25,320 bases of DNA from Bacteroidetes bacterium UBA6491. GTDB lineage: Bacteria; Bacteroidota; Bacteroidia; NS11-12g; UBA9320. A program made the position numbers and the translations under genes. The stretch covers positions 1 through 25,320 of the forward strand of contig DJML01000062.1 in the NCBI GenBank assembly GCA_002436505.1. Reading direction: 5' to 3'. Positions 24,812 to 25,320 of the stretch are shown one piece after another (positions within the stretch are counted from its first letter, which is position 1; every line of letters starts with the position of its first letter). The notes under the pieces were generated by a model. The model saw only the letters and a list, made by a program, of their open reading frames with translations, ran no database searches and was not told the DNA's origin.

Positions 24812-25320
24812 TTAGAAATACATTCTCACGCCCAGTCTTGCTAAACGTGGGGTAGCATAGTTGTTAGGGTTATCCATTCTTATCTTGTAAAGATCAACGA
24901 AAGACTGCGCATTAATCTGTTCGTTCTTGTACTGTTGACCTTGAGGAGAATTCAAGTATCCATCGTCATCAGGCAGACCTGTGTACGCATAAACATTTTG
25001 AACAATTTTATTATTAAGAAGATTCTGTACCCAAACGTATGCCTGGAATCTGATCTCCTTAGAATGGAATTCTTTTGGATTTTTCTTGTTCACGGTGAAC
25101 TCTTTCGAGAAGTTAGCATCAATCTTAAACTGCCATGGCAGTCTTGAACCGTTCGGGTTACCATCGATCGGGCTTCTTTGTACACGCCCAAGGGAAGCCT
25201 GTGCACTTGAAACAGCTAGCTGATTTCTTGTATATGGCGTACCGGACTTAGCTGAAACGATAAAATTGGCTCCTGCATTTGCAAAGACCTGCTTATTGAA
25301 CCACACGGGTCCTGTGTAGT
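24812..25320 (-). CDS. C-terminal part of a TonB-dependent receptor-like outer-membrane protein (5' end outside window)
   Basis: The frame is open to the right edge; a GTG at 25306 is internal (reading YTGPVWFNKQ across the edge), so this is the end of a longer gene. The 169 visible residues show barrel strands typical of the last part of TonB-dependent receptors: FANAGANFIVSAKSGTPYTRN, then a strand with LPWQFKIDANFSKEF, then IRFQAYVWVQNLLNNKIVQNVY, ending LARLGVRMYF with a terminal Phe. The plug domain and any TonB box lie outside the window, so the receptor class cannot be proved. It is the first visible gene of the three-gene unit that ends with the PorV-like gene. Confidence 0.8.
   Translation of the reverse strand, partial: YTGPVWFNKQVFANAGANFIVSAKSGTPYTRNQLAVSSAQASLGRVQRSPIDGNPNGSRLPWQFKIDANFSKEFTVNKKNPKEFHSKEIRFQAYVWVQNLLNNKIVQNVYAYTGLPDDDGYLNSPQGQQYKNEQINAQSFVDLYKIRMDNPNNYATPRLARLGVRMYF

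Noticed and set aside
1..25320. Mobile element, phage, CRISPR or defence island
   Set aside because: No transposase, integrase, cas-like gene, spaced repeat array or toxin-antitoxin pair was seen; gene content is mainly core functions.

Overview
The window comes from a Bacteroidota chromosome, most likely a Cytophagales-like or related aerobic lineage; I cannot place it below phylum. The evidence is a PorV/PorQ-family outer-membrane barrel, a large exported protein with a type IX secretion-like C-terminus, the end of a TonB-dependent receptor-like barrel, a lamin-tail protein with a gliding-motility-like C-terminus, DUF2911 and DUF3078 proteins, bacillithiol synthesis (bshB1), and repeated TAnnTTTG promoter -7 boxes instead of strong Shine-Dalgarno sites. 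No rRNA, tRNA, CRISPR array, insertion sequence or phage gene was seen. Most of the window is ordinary core genome.

Layout. 1-1743 (minus): operon gmhA - TrmH/SpoU RNA methyltransferase - bshB1 (cut by the left edge). About 1919-3496 (plus): membrane-anchored FMN glutamate-synthase-like protein, overlapping tail to tail with trmB (minus). 4281-5141 (plus): exported DUF2911+TPR protein, convergent with uvrA (5144-8005, minus). 8006-8393: the only long non-coding stretch, a divergent promoter region holding a perfect 16-bp palindrome. 8394-10916 (plus): exported lamin-tail protein. 11001-12584 (minus): DUF3078 outer-membrane-type protein downstream of a biotin carboxyl carrier protein. 12740-13159 (minus) and 13206-13547 (plus): divergent PTPS/QueD-family enzyme and MazG-like pyrophosphohydrolase. 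13607-14893 (minus): citrate synthase. 15024-15698 (plus): conserved-looking protein of unknown function.

15705-18102 (minus): tightly coupled operon of a flippase-like membrane protein, a family 2 glycosyltransferase and a small unknown protein, divergent from ruvC (plus). 18695-19577 (minus): greA - HIT-family protein. 19660-25320 (minus): TonB-receptor-like barrel (its 5' part lies outside the window) - 1322-aa exported protein - PorV/PorQ-like barrel, spaced by 15 and 10 bases and closed by a clear intrinsic terminator.

The two groups that look most like under-described systems are this last cluster, which reads as a co-expressed receptor / secreted protein / secretion-cofactor unit, and the flippase-like + glycosyltransferase + small-protein operon, which reads as a glycolipid synthesis and export unit. 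Both functional readings are inferred from domains and gene order. Several genes have a TAnnTTTG box 4-20 bases before the start codon, implying very short leaders; these boxes also helped choose starts.
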